Assembly (NCBI RefSeq): GCF_015832195.1
Contig: NC_052030.1
Coordinates: 12,543,439-12,607,438, forward strand
From: Motacilla alba alba
Taxonomy: Eukaryota > Chordata > Aves > Passeriformes > Motacillidae
Direction of reading: 5' to 3'
DNA: 64,000 bases
Part shown: piece after piece, positions 47,129 to 58,859 of the stretch
How the letters are laid out: the number at the start of each line of letters is the position of its first letter
Position numbering within the stretch: position 1 is the stretch's first letter
The notes under the pieces: generated by a model
What the model saw: the letters and a program-made list of their open reading frames with translations, nothing else
Told to the model about the DNA's origin: nothing
Database searches by the model: none
Made by a program: the position numbers and the translations under genes

Positions 47129-47690
47129 AGTGCCAGCTTTGACCTCAGCCAGATCTCCCCTTGCAAAAGAAAAGAATTCGGGGCAAAAAGCTGGAAAGGG
47201 GCTGACAACGGGCTGGTGATGCACTTGCCATGCAGGAGGTTCAGCTGCCACAGCAGAACTTTCCTTGCATGAAACAGGCTCAGAATTGAAGCTGCACGTC
47301 TGAAGGCACAGCCTGTGCTCCCGTGTCACAGGAAAAGCCAAATGCAGCGATGAGCCAGGGATGATGAACGGCAGGGAAAGGGAGCTCTTTGCAGGCAGGG
47401 GCAGCTGGGAAAGCCAGGCAGCACATCAGCGGCCAGGGCAGAGCACAGAGCAGGGCAGCCCCTCCAGAGAGCTGCTCGTCTCCTGTGCAGCTCATCCATC
47501 ACCCTCCAAAACCCCTCCAAACCCCTCCTCAGAGAGCCCTGCCCAGGCTGGGATCTGACCGGCCGAGCCTAACGGGATAACGAGGCAGGGAAACCTCCAG
47601 ATGCTCTCACTGCAGGGCAGGGAGGAGAACAGAGGGGCTATGCTTTAAAAAGAGACCAGGAAAAGAGTGAGAAACTGGGATATGGGTTCT
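47129..47690. other. Unique sequence between two insertions
   Basis: GC-moderate single-copy DNA separating the palindromic element from the next solo LTR. No gene recognised. Confidence 0.4.
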
Positions 47691-47696
47691 CTCATC

Positions 47697-47977
47697 TGTC
47701 ATTTTGTTTTTTTTAAAGTTCTTCTAAACGTTCTGGTGTTTACATTCTTGGAACAAACGTTCTGTAAATACTTATTGGTTTGCATTCTTTTCTAGAAGAA
47801 GAAAAATTTGATGGACCGTTGGTTTGTCCAGTGTCATTGGAGAGGTGGCACTGTCACCCTCCAATCCACTGTCCCCTTTGAAAATCTATAAATGTTAGAG
47901 TCAGAAATTAAACCTCCTTCTTTTAACCTTGGAAATTCCAGTGTCCGTGGGGTTTTATTTGGTGTCCCAGAGCGACA
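47697..47977 (+). mobile_element. Solo LTR, 281 bp, with perfect 6-bp target duplication
   Basis: The block runs from TGTCATTTTG to AGAGCGACA, so it has TGTC...GACA ends. CTCATC lies immediately outside on both sides (47691-47696 and 47978-47983). An ATTAAA polyA-like signal is at 47907-47912, and TATAAA lies shortly upstream at 47887-47892. The distinctive end, CCGTGGGGTTTTATTTGG, is like songbird short LTRs. The 6-bp duplication points to an ERVK/ERV2-type integrase. The sequence is unrelated to the 16113/35121 family. No internal region is attached. Confidence 0.82.
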
Positions 47978-47983
47978 CTCATC

Positions 47984-49029
47984 CCTGTGCTGATGGGTGC
48001 TGCTGGCTGCCCCCTCACAAGGAGATCAGAGAGCTCCTAAACCCATTCACCAAAGGCTTTTCCCACCCCGGGACGGTGGGGAGGGCTCAGAGCTGCCTTG
48101 GGGGTGTGGGATGGCAGAGCAGAGCCGGGGAGCAGGACTGGTGCTCACAGGAACCTGCAGCACAGCTGATCTGAGCCCCAAATGTGCTCTTTCCCTGCCT
48201 CTGGGTGTGCACAGGTCTCCCTGGGGTGTTTTATTCCCCCCGACAGGGCAGACGATGTGTGTGAGCAGCACAAAGCAGCAGGGTGATCCAGCTCCCAGCC
48301 TGGCTTTCCTGCCCCTCTGTGCTCCTGCTTTCCTTTGATGGCTGGGCTCTGTTTCCCTCTTTGAGCCTGGCACAGACACCAGCAGTGTGCCCCTGAGGTG
48401 TGCATGGAGCAGCACCTCCATCACCTCCTGCCCCCTCTGGGGGACCTGCCTTGCTTCCTGCAGCACATTCTGCTCTCTGCTGTGGTAATTAATTTCCTCT
48501 CAACTACCTGAACATCCTTGCCAGGCAGAGGGCTCAGCCTTTGCTCGAGTTTTGTGATGAGCCCGGGAGGATATTCAGATTTCAGCTGAGTTCTGTGGCT
48601 TTGTCCTGTGACAGTTCCCTGACACAGGTCTCTGTGAGCTGTTTTTCACGTTTATTCCTGCTCCCATTCCTCACTCCTGCACAGCACGTGCTCGAGGACA
48701 ATGTCCCACCTGTGCAGGTGACTTTCTTTCCATGCTGCACCACCCCCATTCACTCCAGCCCCCCCAGAGATGGAATTTCTCCAATTAACTCTCCCCAGCA
48801 CAAGCCCTCTGCCTGCCCCTCGTCTCCCTGCTAACACCAGAACACTGAAGTTTGCTGTACACACCTCCAAAAGCCAACAGCTGAGTAAAAAAGAGAACTG
48901 AAACAAACATTTTTGTCTGCATTAGGGAAGCTGAGTTCCCCCTGCAGCTCCCTGAAGCACTGACAATCATTACCCTCGTTCCTCCATGCATTGTTTTTGC
49001 CAGTGCTCATTATTAATCCCGTTCTTGCT
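47984..49029. other. Unique sequence
   Basis: GC-rich single-copy DNA with no recognised feature. Confidence 0.4.
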
Positions 49030-49460
49030 GCTGCTGGATGGATTTCAAACCACCCCGTGCAACAAAGAAAAGTAAATTGAAATTAGCATTATCTAAACCT
49101 CTAATTAAAGTGGGATTAATTTTTCTTCAGTGAAAAATTAAAGGGAAAAGTCCCATTCTTCAGGAAAGGAAATACGTTGTCACATTTTAAAGTCGAAGTT
49201 AACTGTGAATTATGGATCGTTTGAAATAAAGCAATGCAGAAGTACCCACCAGGCCTGTATCCAAAGTAAAAATGAATTTATGACAAAGTTGATATTGACC
49301 CATCATTTATAAGGTCTGTTAAATTCATCTTAGACTGGGCTTCTAGCGGAAGATGATTTATTAAACAAAGTAATATAAAATGCAATGAAATAGATTAAGT
49401 CTCTTTTTGAAATATTGTTATCCATTAGATCTGGTAAATTTAAGTCTGTTTAAACATGAA
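49030..49460. promoter_or_regulatory. Candidate conserved non-coding regulatory element
   Basis: AT-rich non-repetitive block with CCTCTAATTAAAGTGGGATT (TAATTA next to a GGATTA paired-type site), GTGAATTATGGATCG, ATTGACCCATCATTTAT and GATGATTTATTAAACAAAG. These homeodomain- and forkhead-like words are clustered in unique DNA, as in vertebrate enhancers. Conservation could not be tested. Confidence 0.3.
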
Positions 49461-49799
49461 ATACCACTTCAGCAGATCCTCCAGCTCCCACCTCAGCGTG
49501 GGGCTGCTAATGCTCAGTGCCTTCCAGTGAAAATCCTGGTCAGGAGAAGAGATGGCACTAATGATTTTATTTATTGGGGGCTTTTAAATTAATGGCCTTC
49601 AGGCTGTCTTAACGACTGCAAATCTTTCCTTGAGATGGCAAACCTTGCTGCGTGCAGCAAGAACACAGATTTGAGCTGGTTTGGATGCAGAGGTCCCAGC
49701 CAGAGGAAGGTTTGGGGAGCCAGAGGTGCCTGCTGGAGCTCAGGGGAAGGCAAACACCCCTGGGATGGATGAGTGACTCTGACAGTTAACAGGCAGACC
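49461..49799. other. Unique sequence
   Basis: Single-copy DNA with no recognised feature. Confidence 0.4.
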
Positions 49800-50320
49800 C
49801 TGTGGATATGTTAGGAGACGTTTTATAGATTTATAGTTATTGTTTTAAAGATTTATAGTCATGGTTTATCACAATTAAAAGGCAAATACCATGTCTATAT
49901 GTTAGGAAAAGTTTTATAGATTTATAGTTATGTTTTATCTCAAATCCCATGTATATATGTTAGGAGAAGCTTTACAGGTTCATAGTTCTGTTTTTTAACA
50001 ACTCCCCCAGCGTTGTTATCAGAGGACAGCCTGGGCTTGGGACATTTGGGAGGACATTTGCTTTGTTACCATGGCAGCAGCTGACCCCCAGTCAGGATCT
50101 AAAGTGATCTGCAGCCCTGGGCAGCAGAGGAGGAGTCGAGTGACAGAACTTTGGGAGGGGTTAAAGGGTTAAAAGGCAAAAATTCAATTGTGTGAGTGAG
50201 CGCATGGTGGGGAAAATCCTCTGCTCCTGGTGCTGAAATGTTTTCACTATTCAGACCTCTCTTGTGTTTTTGATAAGGTTTAATAAACCTTGTACATTTT
50301 TTGAAAATATCATTTCTCCC
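49800..50320 (+). mobile_element. Possible LTR-like block with internal triplication
   Basis: The block begins with three copies of ATATGTTAGGAGAAG-type sequence, each followed by TTTATAGATTTATAGTTATG or a variant, at about 49807, 49897 and 49955. It continues with mixed sequence and reaches AATAAACCTTGTACA at about 50282. Such U3 repeats followed by a polyA-like signal resemble an LTR. I could not define TG/CA ends or a target duplication, so the call is tentative. Confidence 0.4.
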
Positions 50321-50461
50321 ACTGGGGCCAGAGCCAGGCACACCCAAGGAGGGAGCTGAGGGGTGTGAGGAGCCTCAGGGACCCGGAGCTTCCTTCCCCC
50401 ATCCCAGCACTCAGATATCTCCTGCTCCTCCCTGCTGGGGAGTGCCTGGGCTGCAGGGAAA

Positions 50462-50772
50462 ACTCCTGAGCATCCCTGCACAGACAGCTCCTGAGCATCC
50501 CTGAGCAGACAGCTCCTGAGCATCCCTGCACAGACAGCTCCTGAGCATCCCTGAACAGAACCTCCTGAACATCCCTGCACAGACAACTCCTGAGCATCCC
50601 TGCACCAAGAGCTCCTGAGCATCCCTGCACAGAAACATCCTGAACATCCCTGAACAGACAGCTCCTGAGCATCCCTGAACAGAGCATCCCTGAACAGAAC
50701 CTCCTGAGCATCCCTGAGCAGACAGCTCCTGAGCATCCCTGTGCAGAAACCTCCTGAGCATCCCTGCACAGC
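50462..50772. repeat. Minisatellite, about 25 bp unit, about 13 copies
   Basis: Units of 22-26 bp start CTCCTGAGCATCCCTG and end with GCACAGACAG, GAACAGAAC or GCAGAAAC variants. Copies begin at 50463, 50488, 50513 and 50538, continuing to about 50751. The core CTGAGCATCCCTG is the same as the main unit of the array at 23067-24019. The long minus-strand frames (up to 206 codons, rich in GCSGAVC) are repeat artefacts. Confidence 0.95.
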
Positions 50773-51616
50773 CCTGCCTGATCTCTGCTCCCCAAGCTGC
50801 TGCTGCAAGCACGAGGATTCATTTCTTGAATCAAATCCCTGCTGTAGGGCCCTGAGTGCTTTACAGCCTCGCTTCTCTCTGTGTTCCTACAATAGTAATT
50901 CTCTTGTAATGACTCCTGTGAAGATATCATTTGAATAGGAATGCTTTATCAGTTTTACTTTCGCCTGTTTTCCAGAATAATCCATTCTCTTATCTCACTT
51001 TTACTTTTCAGCCTTTGAACATTTCTAGCATAGCACAAAATCTCGTGGCCACGGGAGAAGCAGAGCCTCTTTTTTTAATTTATTCATAATTAAAAGTCCT
51101 GTGTTAGTGACAGTTTCAAATCTGACATGACATTTTTGTAATCTACCTAATATCTCCAAAGGTTTCTCTGCACAGCAGCCTGGGAATTATGCAAATGAAG
51201 AAGAGGAAAAAAGCACTACCTCAGTGTTGTTTAATCACAAAGCTACGGCTGAGGAATTATTGTTGTTTTTATTACAGGAAAACTCCATTAGGGGGTTTTG
51301 CCAAAAGCAGGTGATGGCTCAGTACATCCTGCACTGCAAGAATCCTCCTTCTCACAGACACACTCACAGACTCCCTGCCACTGCAAACACGCCTGGCCTC
51401 AGCCCAAGCTGTGCTGAGTCAATAGAAAGGTTCTGTCCTGGGCCTGGGATCAGGCCCTTTGGAAACAGAACGGAGTGCCATCCCCTCCTCCCATTTATCT
51501 CTGCCTGCTGGCATTCACCCTGCCAGCCCTGGCACACACAGAGCCTGGGCACGCCTGAGCCAGCACTGGGAGGAAGGGGCTGAATGGGCTCCTGCTTCTT
51601 CATGAACCAGGGTCGA
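50773..51616. other. Unique sequence
   Basis: AT-rich single-copy DNA to about 51300, then GC-rich. No gene recognised. Confidence 0.4.
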
Positions 51617-51874
51617 GCTGGGGATGTCCCTGGTGGATCTGGGGACTGTCCCTGGTGGAACAGGGGATTGTCCCTGATGGAACAGGGGATTATCCCTGAT
51701 GGAGCTGGGATGTCCCTGGTGGAGCTGGGGATTGTCCCTGGTGGAGCTGGGGATGTCCCTGATGGAGCTGGGGATTTTCCCTGGTGGAGCTGAGGATTTT
51801 CCCTGATGGAACAGGGGATGTCCCTGGTGGAGCTGGGGATTGTCCCTGATGGAGCTGGGGATGTCCCTGGGGAG
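51617..51874. repeat. Minisatellite, about 21-23 bp unit, about 11 copies
   Basis: Units follow the pattern GTCCCTGGTGGAGCTGGGGAT, with GTCCCTGATGGAACAGGGGAT and TTTCCCTGATGGAGCTG variants. Two alternating positions (GGTGG versus GATGG, and GAGCTG versus GAACAG) recombine freely among copies, suggesting gene-conversion-like shuffling. Confidence 0.93.
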
Positions 51875-52006
51875 TCCCTGAGCTCTGGGCTCTGGCCAAC
51901 AGCTCCTGCTCCAGATGGAGAAATTGCAGCACTTGTGCTGGTCCTGCCCTGAGAAAGGCACTTCATGGCTCAGCTGCACCACCCCAGACCACGGGCAAGA
52001 TGGGCA

Positions 52007-52252
52007 GTGATTCCTGGGCTGGGCAGTGATTCCTGGGAAGTGCAGTGATTCCTGGGAAGTGCAGTGATTTCTGAGCTGCTCAGTGATTTCTGGGCTGCTC
52101 AGTGATTTCTCAGCTGTTCAATGATTTCTGGCTGCTCAGTGATTTCTCAGCTGTTCAATGATTTCTGGGCTGCTCAGTGATTTCTGGGCTGTTCAATGGT
52201 TTCAGGGCTGTTCAGTGATTTCTGGCTGCTCAGTGATTTCTGTGCAGTTCAG
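52007..52252. repeat. Minisatellite, 19-20 bp unit, about 12 copies
   Basis: Tandem CAGTGATTTCTGGGCTGCT units with CAGTGATTCCTGGGAAGTG copies on the left and CAATGATTTCTGGGCTGTT variants on the right. It lies only about 130 bp from the previous array but shares no sequence with it. Confidence 0.93.
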
Positions 52253-52539
52253 GGCTCTGTCTCTCAGCCCTCCTGAGCTCACCCAGGTTTCCTTGCTGCA
52301 GCAGGGAGCTGCTGCTGGGTGAGCTCAGTGTGCTCAGAGCAAAGCACGTTTCCAAAGTAGATTTGGGGAGCCTCTTTCTCCAGCTGAGCCACAAACCTCC
52401 CCAGCCCCTTCTGCAGCTGCAGTTTGTGCCAGGCTGCAGCAGCTTCACCCATGGCAAAATCAATTCCAAGAGTGGCTGCTCAGGAAACCACATGTGTGCT
52501 CATACTGCTGGAAACCCCAGTGACTCCTGAACATTTCAT
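52253..52539. other. Unique sequence
   Basis: GC-moderate single-copy DNA with no recognised feature. Confidence 0.4.
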
Positions 52540-53270
52540 TTTAAATGCCATCATTTCACTGGCCTTATCACAGCTCACGAGTGTCTGATGGCAGATATTA
52601 AGTTCCCTACCAGAATAATTCTTATATAACTGAGAAATACCTTTAGCAGAATTTCTGGAGGTTGCTTAGCTGGTATTTCCAGCAGCTGCAGTAAATCCAA
52701 GATGCAGCTTCAAACACAACTCCCAGCATCTCCCTAAGTGTAACCTAATACTGTCAGCAAGTGTCAGCTTTAAACAAATAGCTCAACACAACGCTGCACT
52801 AAATAAAGATTATGACAATCTAATGCTGATCTTCCAACTTGAGATGTTTAGACACAACAGAATTGATTTTTTTTTCTGTTTTAAGAGAAGAAGGTCAGGC
52901 AGAAAAACAGTATTCCAGAGGTCAATCAGCCCACTGCCCTCAAGCAGATTTTGCTACATGTTGAAATTTCACTCCAGAGAAAACATCATGAGCATTTATC
53001 TTGTCCTGCTGAGAGGGGAATGGGAAAGATGATGCAGCATCTGAGTTTTGGTGAAACAAACACCAGCAATTTCACTGCTTGTACAAAATAATCCCCCAAA
53101 ACCACAAAGTTCCACTGGGTTAATGTAATGATTAACTCCAGAATCATTGCATTGTCTTTTACTGCATCCAACAAGATCATTTATCTCATTTTTTTGTGTA
53201 TTCATCTTTTATGCTCTGTTTTCACATACTCTCAGTGTTGCATCAAAAAACAGCGTTACAACCCCAAAAA
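52540..53270. promoter_or_regulatory. AT-rich unique block, weak regulatory candidate
   Basis: Non-repetitive AT-rich DNA with CTGATCTTCCAACTTGAG, GGGTTAATGTAATGATTAAC and CTTATATAACTGAG words. Motif clustering is looser than in the other candidates. No gene or element is recognised. Confidence 0.18.
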
Positions 53271-56200
53271 AACCTCAATTCCACCACCACTGATTCCTCA
53301 GCAGCCCAAAAGGAGTAAGGGCAAAGGGGCAGAGCAGGGCAGGGACAATGCCAGGCTCCCAGAGCAGCCTGGCACCAGAGCAGAGCCTGGGGCCAGCAGT
53401 GCCAGCAGAAATGAGGGCCAGCTGTGCACCTGGGGATGAGCACAGCCCAGCGTGCAGCAGGGACGAGTGACAGGCCCAGGCTGTCCCTGCTGTCACAACT
53501 GCTCCTTGTCAGGGGCAGGGATGCGCTCACAGATGCGCTGCCTCTGCAGATCCAGCTCCAGCAAGGAAGGAAAGGGGTCAGCAGTCCCCTGAGGAGCGTG
53601 GATTTGGAAAAGAATGTGAAAATTCCCAATGAGAGGACCTGAGAAGTGTTTGCTGTCTGGGAAAAACAATCCCCAAGAAGCTAAATCCACCCCCCAAAAG
53701 AAGAGGGTTTCATGCTTTGGTAGCAGTCAAGCTCAGTGTAATGACAGCGTCGCTTTTCAAAGCAAGGCCCCTCTTTTCTCCCTCTCCCACCTCTCCTTTA
53801 CTTGATTAATCAGTTTTTCCACTGCAAAGATTTGAGAGAGGCCTTGTTGCCATTTTGAATGCATTTACCTGGAAAGCCAAAATACAGCTGGCAGCGTGCC
53901 ACAGAGGCAGCTCCAGAAGGAAAGGGAAGGGGGGCCCTGGCTGCTCAACTCTGACCATTCCACAGGAGTGGCCTCTGCAGTTCTGCTTGGAAGCGTGCCC
54001 ACTGTCACTCACTGATCCATCCCCCCTGAAATGCCAGCCAGGACTCAGTGATGAACCCCCCCTGCCTCCCCAGGGAGACCCAAGATCCAATTCTGTGTGC
54101 TCCCACTACATTATTTGAGAGAACGCCTTCCCCAAGACGCACACCAGGATCTCTGAGGTGAAACTTCTGCACAACACAAAAAAGAGAGGTTTTCTCCTGC
54201 AGAACAGCTGTTCTCCTTTACCTGTGCCTCCAGGAACGGGGCCATTTTATAAAGAGTTTTCAGCTCAGCAATTAAGCAAGATGTCTTACCAGCGAGCAAA
54301 TGCTTCGGCAGCCCTTGTGATTGCTTTAACAGAGTTCAAACACTCTTTATCCCACTGCTTTTATCCACCAGCCTGGAATCGCATCCCTGCTTCTTAATGC
54401 TGAATGCAAATTCCATTTTCTGCTTTGTCCCACCTCCCCTGTGGTATCAGATTTCTCCCCTCTGTCCCTGCTGTGGCAAGGTTGTGATAACGCCCCGGGG
54501 TCAGCCACATCTTTAGATTTCTCGTCTCTAAAGCTGGTCTGGGAAGGTGTGTTTCAGAGAGGAGGAAGTGGAATAAATGGTGAAGGGCATTGTTATGGCA
54601 CAAGGAGCAGCTCAGGTGAATAATCGGTGTCTTCTGCCACGCCAAGGTGTGAATCTGAGCTAACTTGTCACCACAGCCAAAAACCACAGCTCAGGCACAA
54701 CTGAGACACCCACGGGGGACAAGCAGATTACAGCCCGTGCTGCTGTTTGTTTTCCATTCTCCTGGCTCTGCAGAAAAGGAAACATGATATTCCAGCTGGC
54801 TGGAATGCCTGATGGAATGCAACCACAACTCAGAGTAACCTGCCCCTGCAGCCTCCCCATGAACAGGAGCCTGTTCCTGACCCCGACAGAGCTGCCCAAC
54901 ATCCAGATCACTCATGGCTTTAAAATCTCTTATCTGGGCACAATAAATAAATCTGGCCCTGACCCCTGATGCCTGTGAGTTATTCACTGTCCGTGATTTC
55001 ACTGGGCTGGACTTTCACCATCCAGGGGCAGCAGGCACCTCCTGAGCCTCTGGAAACCAGCCTGAACCTCTGACTGTGCCTCAGGGAGACAGAGCGCTTT
55101 CTCTTAGTTTTAAAACTGAAATTTCATGTCTGCCCTTTTAAAACAAGAAGAAAAAGCAAAAGCTGCAGAGGTCTTGGTCCTTTTTAACTGGCACCGTCAG
55201 AGGGCAAAACTTTGAAACTCCAGTGCTCTGGAAATAAAGAGACTAGACTTGTAACTATTTATAATTATTTAATTGGGACTCTTCAGTGAATGCTGCATTA
55301 ACACTTTGCATAATCTAATCTCTGCCTTACAGAAGTGCTATTTTAAGCTCCAAAATTTCATGTGGCAATTTTCAGGATAAAGAATTTTGATTGTAATGAT
55401 AGGGCAGAGGCTGGTTGAGAAAAGTGGCGTGAGACAAGAATGCAAAGCTGTGGTTTGCCTCCCTGGCCACAGCTTTTCTCTCGCACTGTGCTCCACAGAA
55501 TAAGGAACCTGCAATTAGATTAATCCTACGATTGATTCCAAAAGGTTCAGTGATTAAAAACAACTGTACAGGACCAACATTTAGAAAAAGAATCAAACAC
55601 TATTTATGCACCAGTAGCTTTGTTAAAAACACGGAGAAAACCCACTCAAGCCAGAGGAACAAGCCCAAGGTTTAATTTATATAAATTGCAGCCACCTGCT
55701 CATTCCATTTCCAAAAGAAAGATTTTCCTGTGTGCTCTAAATCAATTTCTCTAGCCGGAGGAATCTCTGGGAGTCTCACTCATTTAATCTTCCATCTGAG
55801 GTTGCCAACCTCTCCCCTTTAGCTGCAGATATGATTAGCAAACGAGGAAGTGATTACCTTCACCCAACCAAGCTGGCTCCAGACAGCCACATTCATGGAC
55901 ACGTTCAGAGCCACAATACACAGAAACGGATCAAGGCAGGAATCTCACTGCTCTGGTAAAGAACTGACTGTGATGTAGGGAATGTGGTAATGCCAATGAA
56001 ATCCTGCCCCTCAGCCTGGCAGCACCTCCCAGCTGGCACTGAAGCATTGCCACAAGCTGTGTGCCCAGCTGGCTGTCACCAGCACAGAATGTCACTCCAA
56101 AGGTACAGGAGTCAGTGGAAATAACCTTAAGAACAGGTAACATTAAGAGCAGTGCTCCTGGTTCATAAAACCACTGAAGGGAGGGCTGGCTTTGCTGTGG

Positions 56201-57903
56201 TTTACAGGAATGGGTTCCTCCACTGGAGCTGGATCCCAAACCCACTCCCAGGGGACCCAAACCATCCAAAATGCTGCCCAAAGAGCCACACCAATGGCTT
56301 TTCCTCCAGTGGGTCATTATGGCCTCAAAAAAATCAAGTTTGTTTTTGGTCTGGAGCTGTTTGCAGATCACCAGAACATTTTAATTTCTGGGCCAAACAG
56401 GAGCCTTGTGCCCTGCCCCAGACACACAGGGAAAACAAACACTGCTGAGCTCCACGATGCCTTCACAACTATTTCCTCATGAACATTTTAAATATTTTTA
56501 TCTCAATCCCTCCTGTCTTGGAGGGATCACTTGTAGCAGGATATATTTAGGAACTGAGGGATGCTGGATGAGGACTGACAGATTTGGACATTTTCTGTCA
56601 CTTGCAATCATAACTCAGCGTAGCAGGAGAGCACGGGAGGAGCAGGGTTGGACTGGATTTACAAGCCACTGTTATCTCATGTCAGCTGATATTCCCCATT
56701 GCTGCTGCTCATGAGCCAGAATTCTTTACTATTCGGACACTTTATTCCTTAAAAGTTTGCAGAAAGGGACCCATTGCCAGGAGCCTTTCCTATTTCAGGC
56801 AGGCTGGTGGCAGAGCTGGCAGTGAACGTGGTTATTTCCTGCTGAGCTCTAATATGTGCCATCAGCATGGGAAAAGCTGAAGAAAGGATGAAGGAAAGCA
56901 CGTCCTCCTCTGAGTTTGATGTGCAGTGTGCCATCCCTGCCTGCCCCATGCCTGGCCAAGCGCCCAGAAACCCTGACAGGAACTCTCTGACTCTCTTTGC
57001 CCATCACACAACGCCACAAACCCACACCAGGGTGGAGAAGCAGAGCTCTGGGGTCTCACTTGTTTAAGAACTCCAGGGATCTTCTTCCCTTTTTTCTCTA
57101 CGATTTTGCAGGTGGCAGAGCGTGTGGGAGATGAGAGGCAGTGCCTCTAAACTTTCCTTTGCATTTTAATTAAGACTGAATACTAAAAATTAAAAAGCTA
57201 TTTGCTAAGATTAGCATAACTTTTTTTTAAAAAAAGGATCAAACCAAAATCAAATTAAGTGGCTTTTTGTCATGACTGTGAATGAGTAGGTGAGATCACA
57301 TCCCTCTGCTGCAGACAGGGTTCACTCCCCACGGCAGTGCAGCTCAGGGTGCTTCTGCCCCCTGAAACCTCTGTAGAATCCATTTCAGCATCTGAGAAGG
57401 GGTGCTTGACATTCTGACCTGTGTGTGCTTCAATATCCTCATTCCTACTGCGTTTTTGTGGTTGGTAGCTGATGAATCTGATTTATCAACTGATGTTAAT
57501 AAATCTTACAATAAATAAATGTTAAAATAAATACATGTGAGTCATTTACTGGGCAGGCTCAGAGCTGGTGCTGCACGGTCTGACAGGGATTGGATGTGGG
57601 AACCCTCCTGGCTCTGCCCGAGAAGGGAGGAAGAACTGGGAGCAGAGGGAATTTCTGTGGCAGTCACGGATGCCCACACTGAAACCAGGAGTGGCCTTGC
57701 CCGTGGCTTGCTCAGCAGCAGGATTCTGATGATGCCTGGATGCACCTTTGAATCTAAACAAGACCATTACCTTAGAGCTAAAAACATTTGGGTTTACAAG
57801 AAAATTATCACCATTTAGAATTTTGAGCTGCCACTTCTTCCGAATATTTTTAAAAACAATTTTGTGACAATTTCTGCCTTTATTATTTTTTTTTTTAATT
57901 TTG
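53271..57903. other. Unique sequence
   Basis: Single-copy DNA of alternating GC-rich (53300-54100, 54650-55100) and AT-rich (55200-55860, 57130-57540) composition. There are no tandem arrays and no recognised mobile element. Open frames up to 146 codons show no domain. Confidence 0.38.
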
Positions 57904-57989
57904 ACAGTGTTGGGATCAAATCCTAACAAGAATTTTAGTGAATTTTTACAGTGGTGGGACCAAATCCTAACAAGAATTTTGGTGAATTG
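57904..57989. repeat. 44-bp direct duplication
   Basis: Two copies, each with ACAGTGTTGGGATC or ACAGTGGTGGGACC followed by AAATCCTAACAAGAATTTT, are set 44 bp apart (57904 and 57948) within AT-rich DNA. Confidence 0.93.
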
Positions 57990-58859
57990 CTTCTGATTTC
58001 TCAACCAATCCTTTATAACTTTTTCCCCCTCACAGAAAATCTTTAGCATTTCCAGCTCCAAGAAAACTAAGCAGAAATTCGGAGGGCTCTGCTGTAAATA
58101 TGCAAGTTGAATTCCCTTAAGCACAAGTTGGATACTGCTGTTCCACTCCAGTGCTCACCTCATTTGCAGCCCAGGCCATGACTTGGGATGATATTTTTTT
58201 TTTAAGAGCAAAATGACAAATAATTGCAGGTAATGCCGTGCAACTTACCACGCAATCAATACAGCAAAAATGAGGCAGGAATATTAAAAGCAGGAGCGTT
58301 CCCCTGTAGCACACAGCAGCCGTGCTGAAGGAATAAAAGCACCTGCCCGCATTCCAAGGCGTTTGCTCGTGGTCTGAGGATGCAGTGCCACCCTCCACCC
58401 TCCAGTCAGGAGGCATGGCATCCTCGGCTCCATCCCTGCGCTCTCAGGGCTGCTCAGCTGGAAAGGACTCGAGCACAATCCCTGGGAACCATAAACACCA
58501 GCAGGCAGGGAGAGGGCGCACGGCGGAGCAGAGAAAACCCCGCTGGCCATCAGGCAGCTGCTGGGAAGGGCAGAGGCAGCTGGGGCATGGCTGGGCCCTG
58601 GATGCCCCAGCAGGGCTGGGGGGCTCTGCTGCTCTGTGCCCCCAGCACTGGCCCTGGTACAGGCACTGCACAAGGAAAGCTGAGCTCAGCCAGAGGGCAC
58701 GCCTTGCCAGGAGACCAAAGCCAGCCTGGAGTGTCCAAATGAACCCTCACAAATCGTTCCCCACGACTCTTTGTACTTTTTTTTCCATCCATAATCTGGT
58801 TATTGTTGGTTAACTCAGGGAGTGCAACTTGCAAAGAGTTACAGGCTAAAGGACTTCAG
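57990..58859. other. Unique sequence
   Basis: Single-copy DNA, GC-rich at 58300-58700. Open frames on both strands overlap and lack motifs. Confidence 0.4.

Noticed and set aside
50462..50772. CRISPR-like appearance of repeats with short variable spacers
   Set aside because: The 22-26-bp units are contiguous tandem variants without unique spacers, in a vertebrate genome.
50251..50930. Minus-strand open frames of 133-206 codons
   Set aside because: Caused by the 25-bp array; Cys/Gly/Ser-rich periodic peptides.
51364..51982. Minus-strand frames of 155-200 codons rich in Pro/Ser
   Set aside because: Caused by the 21-23-bp array.
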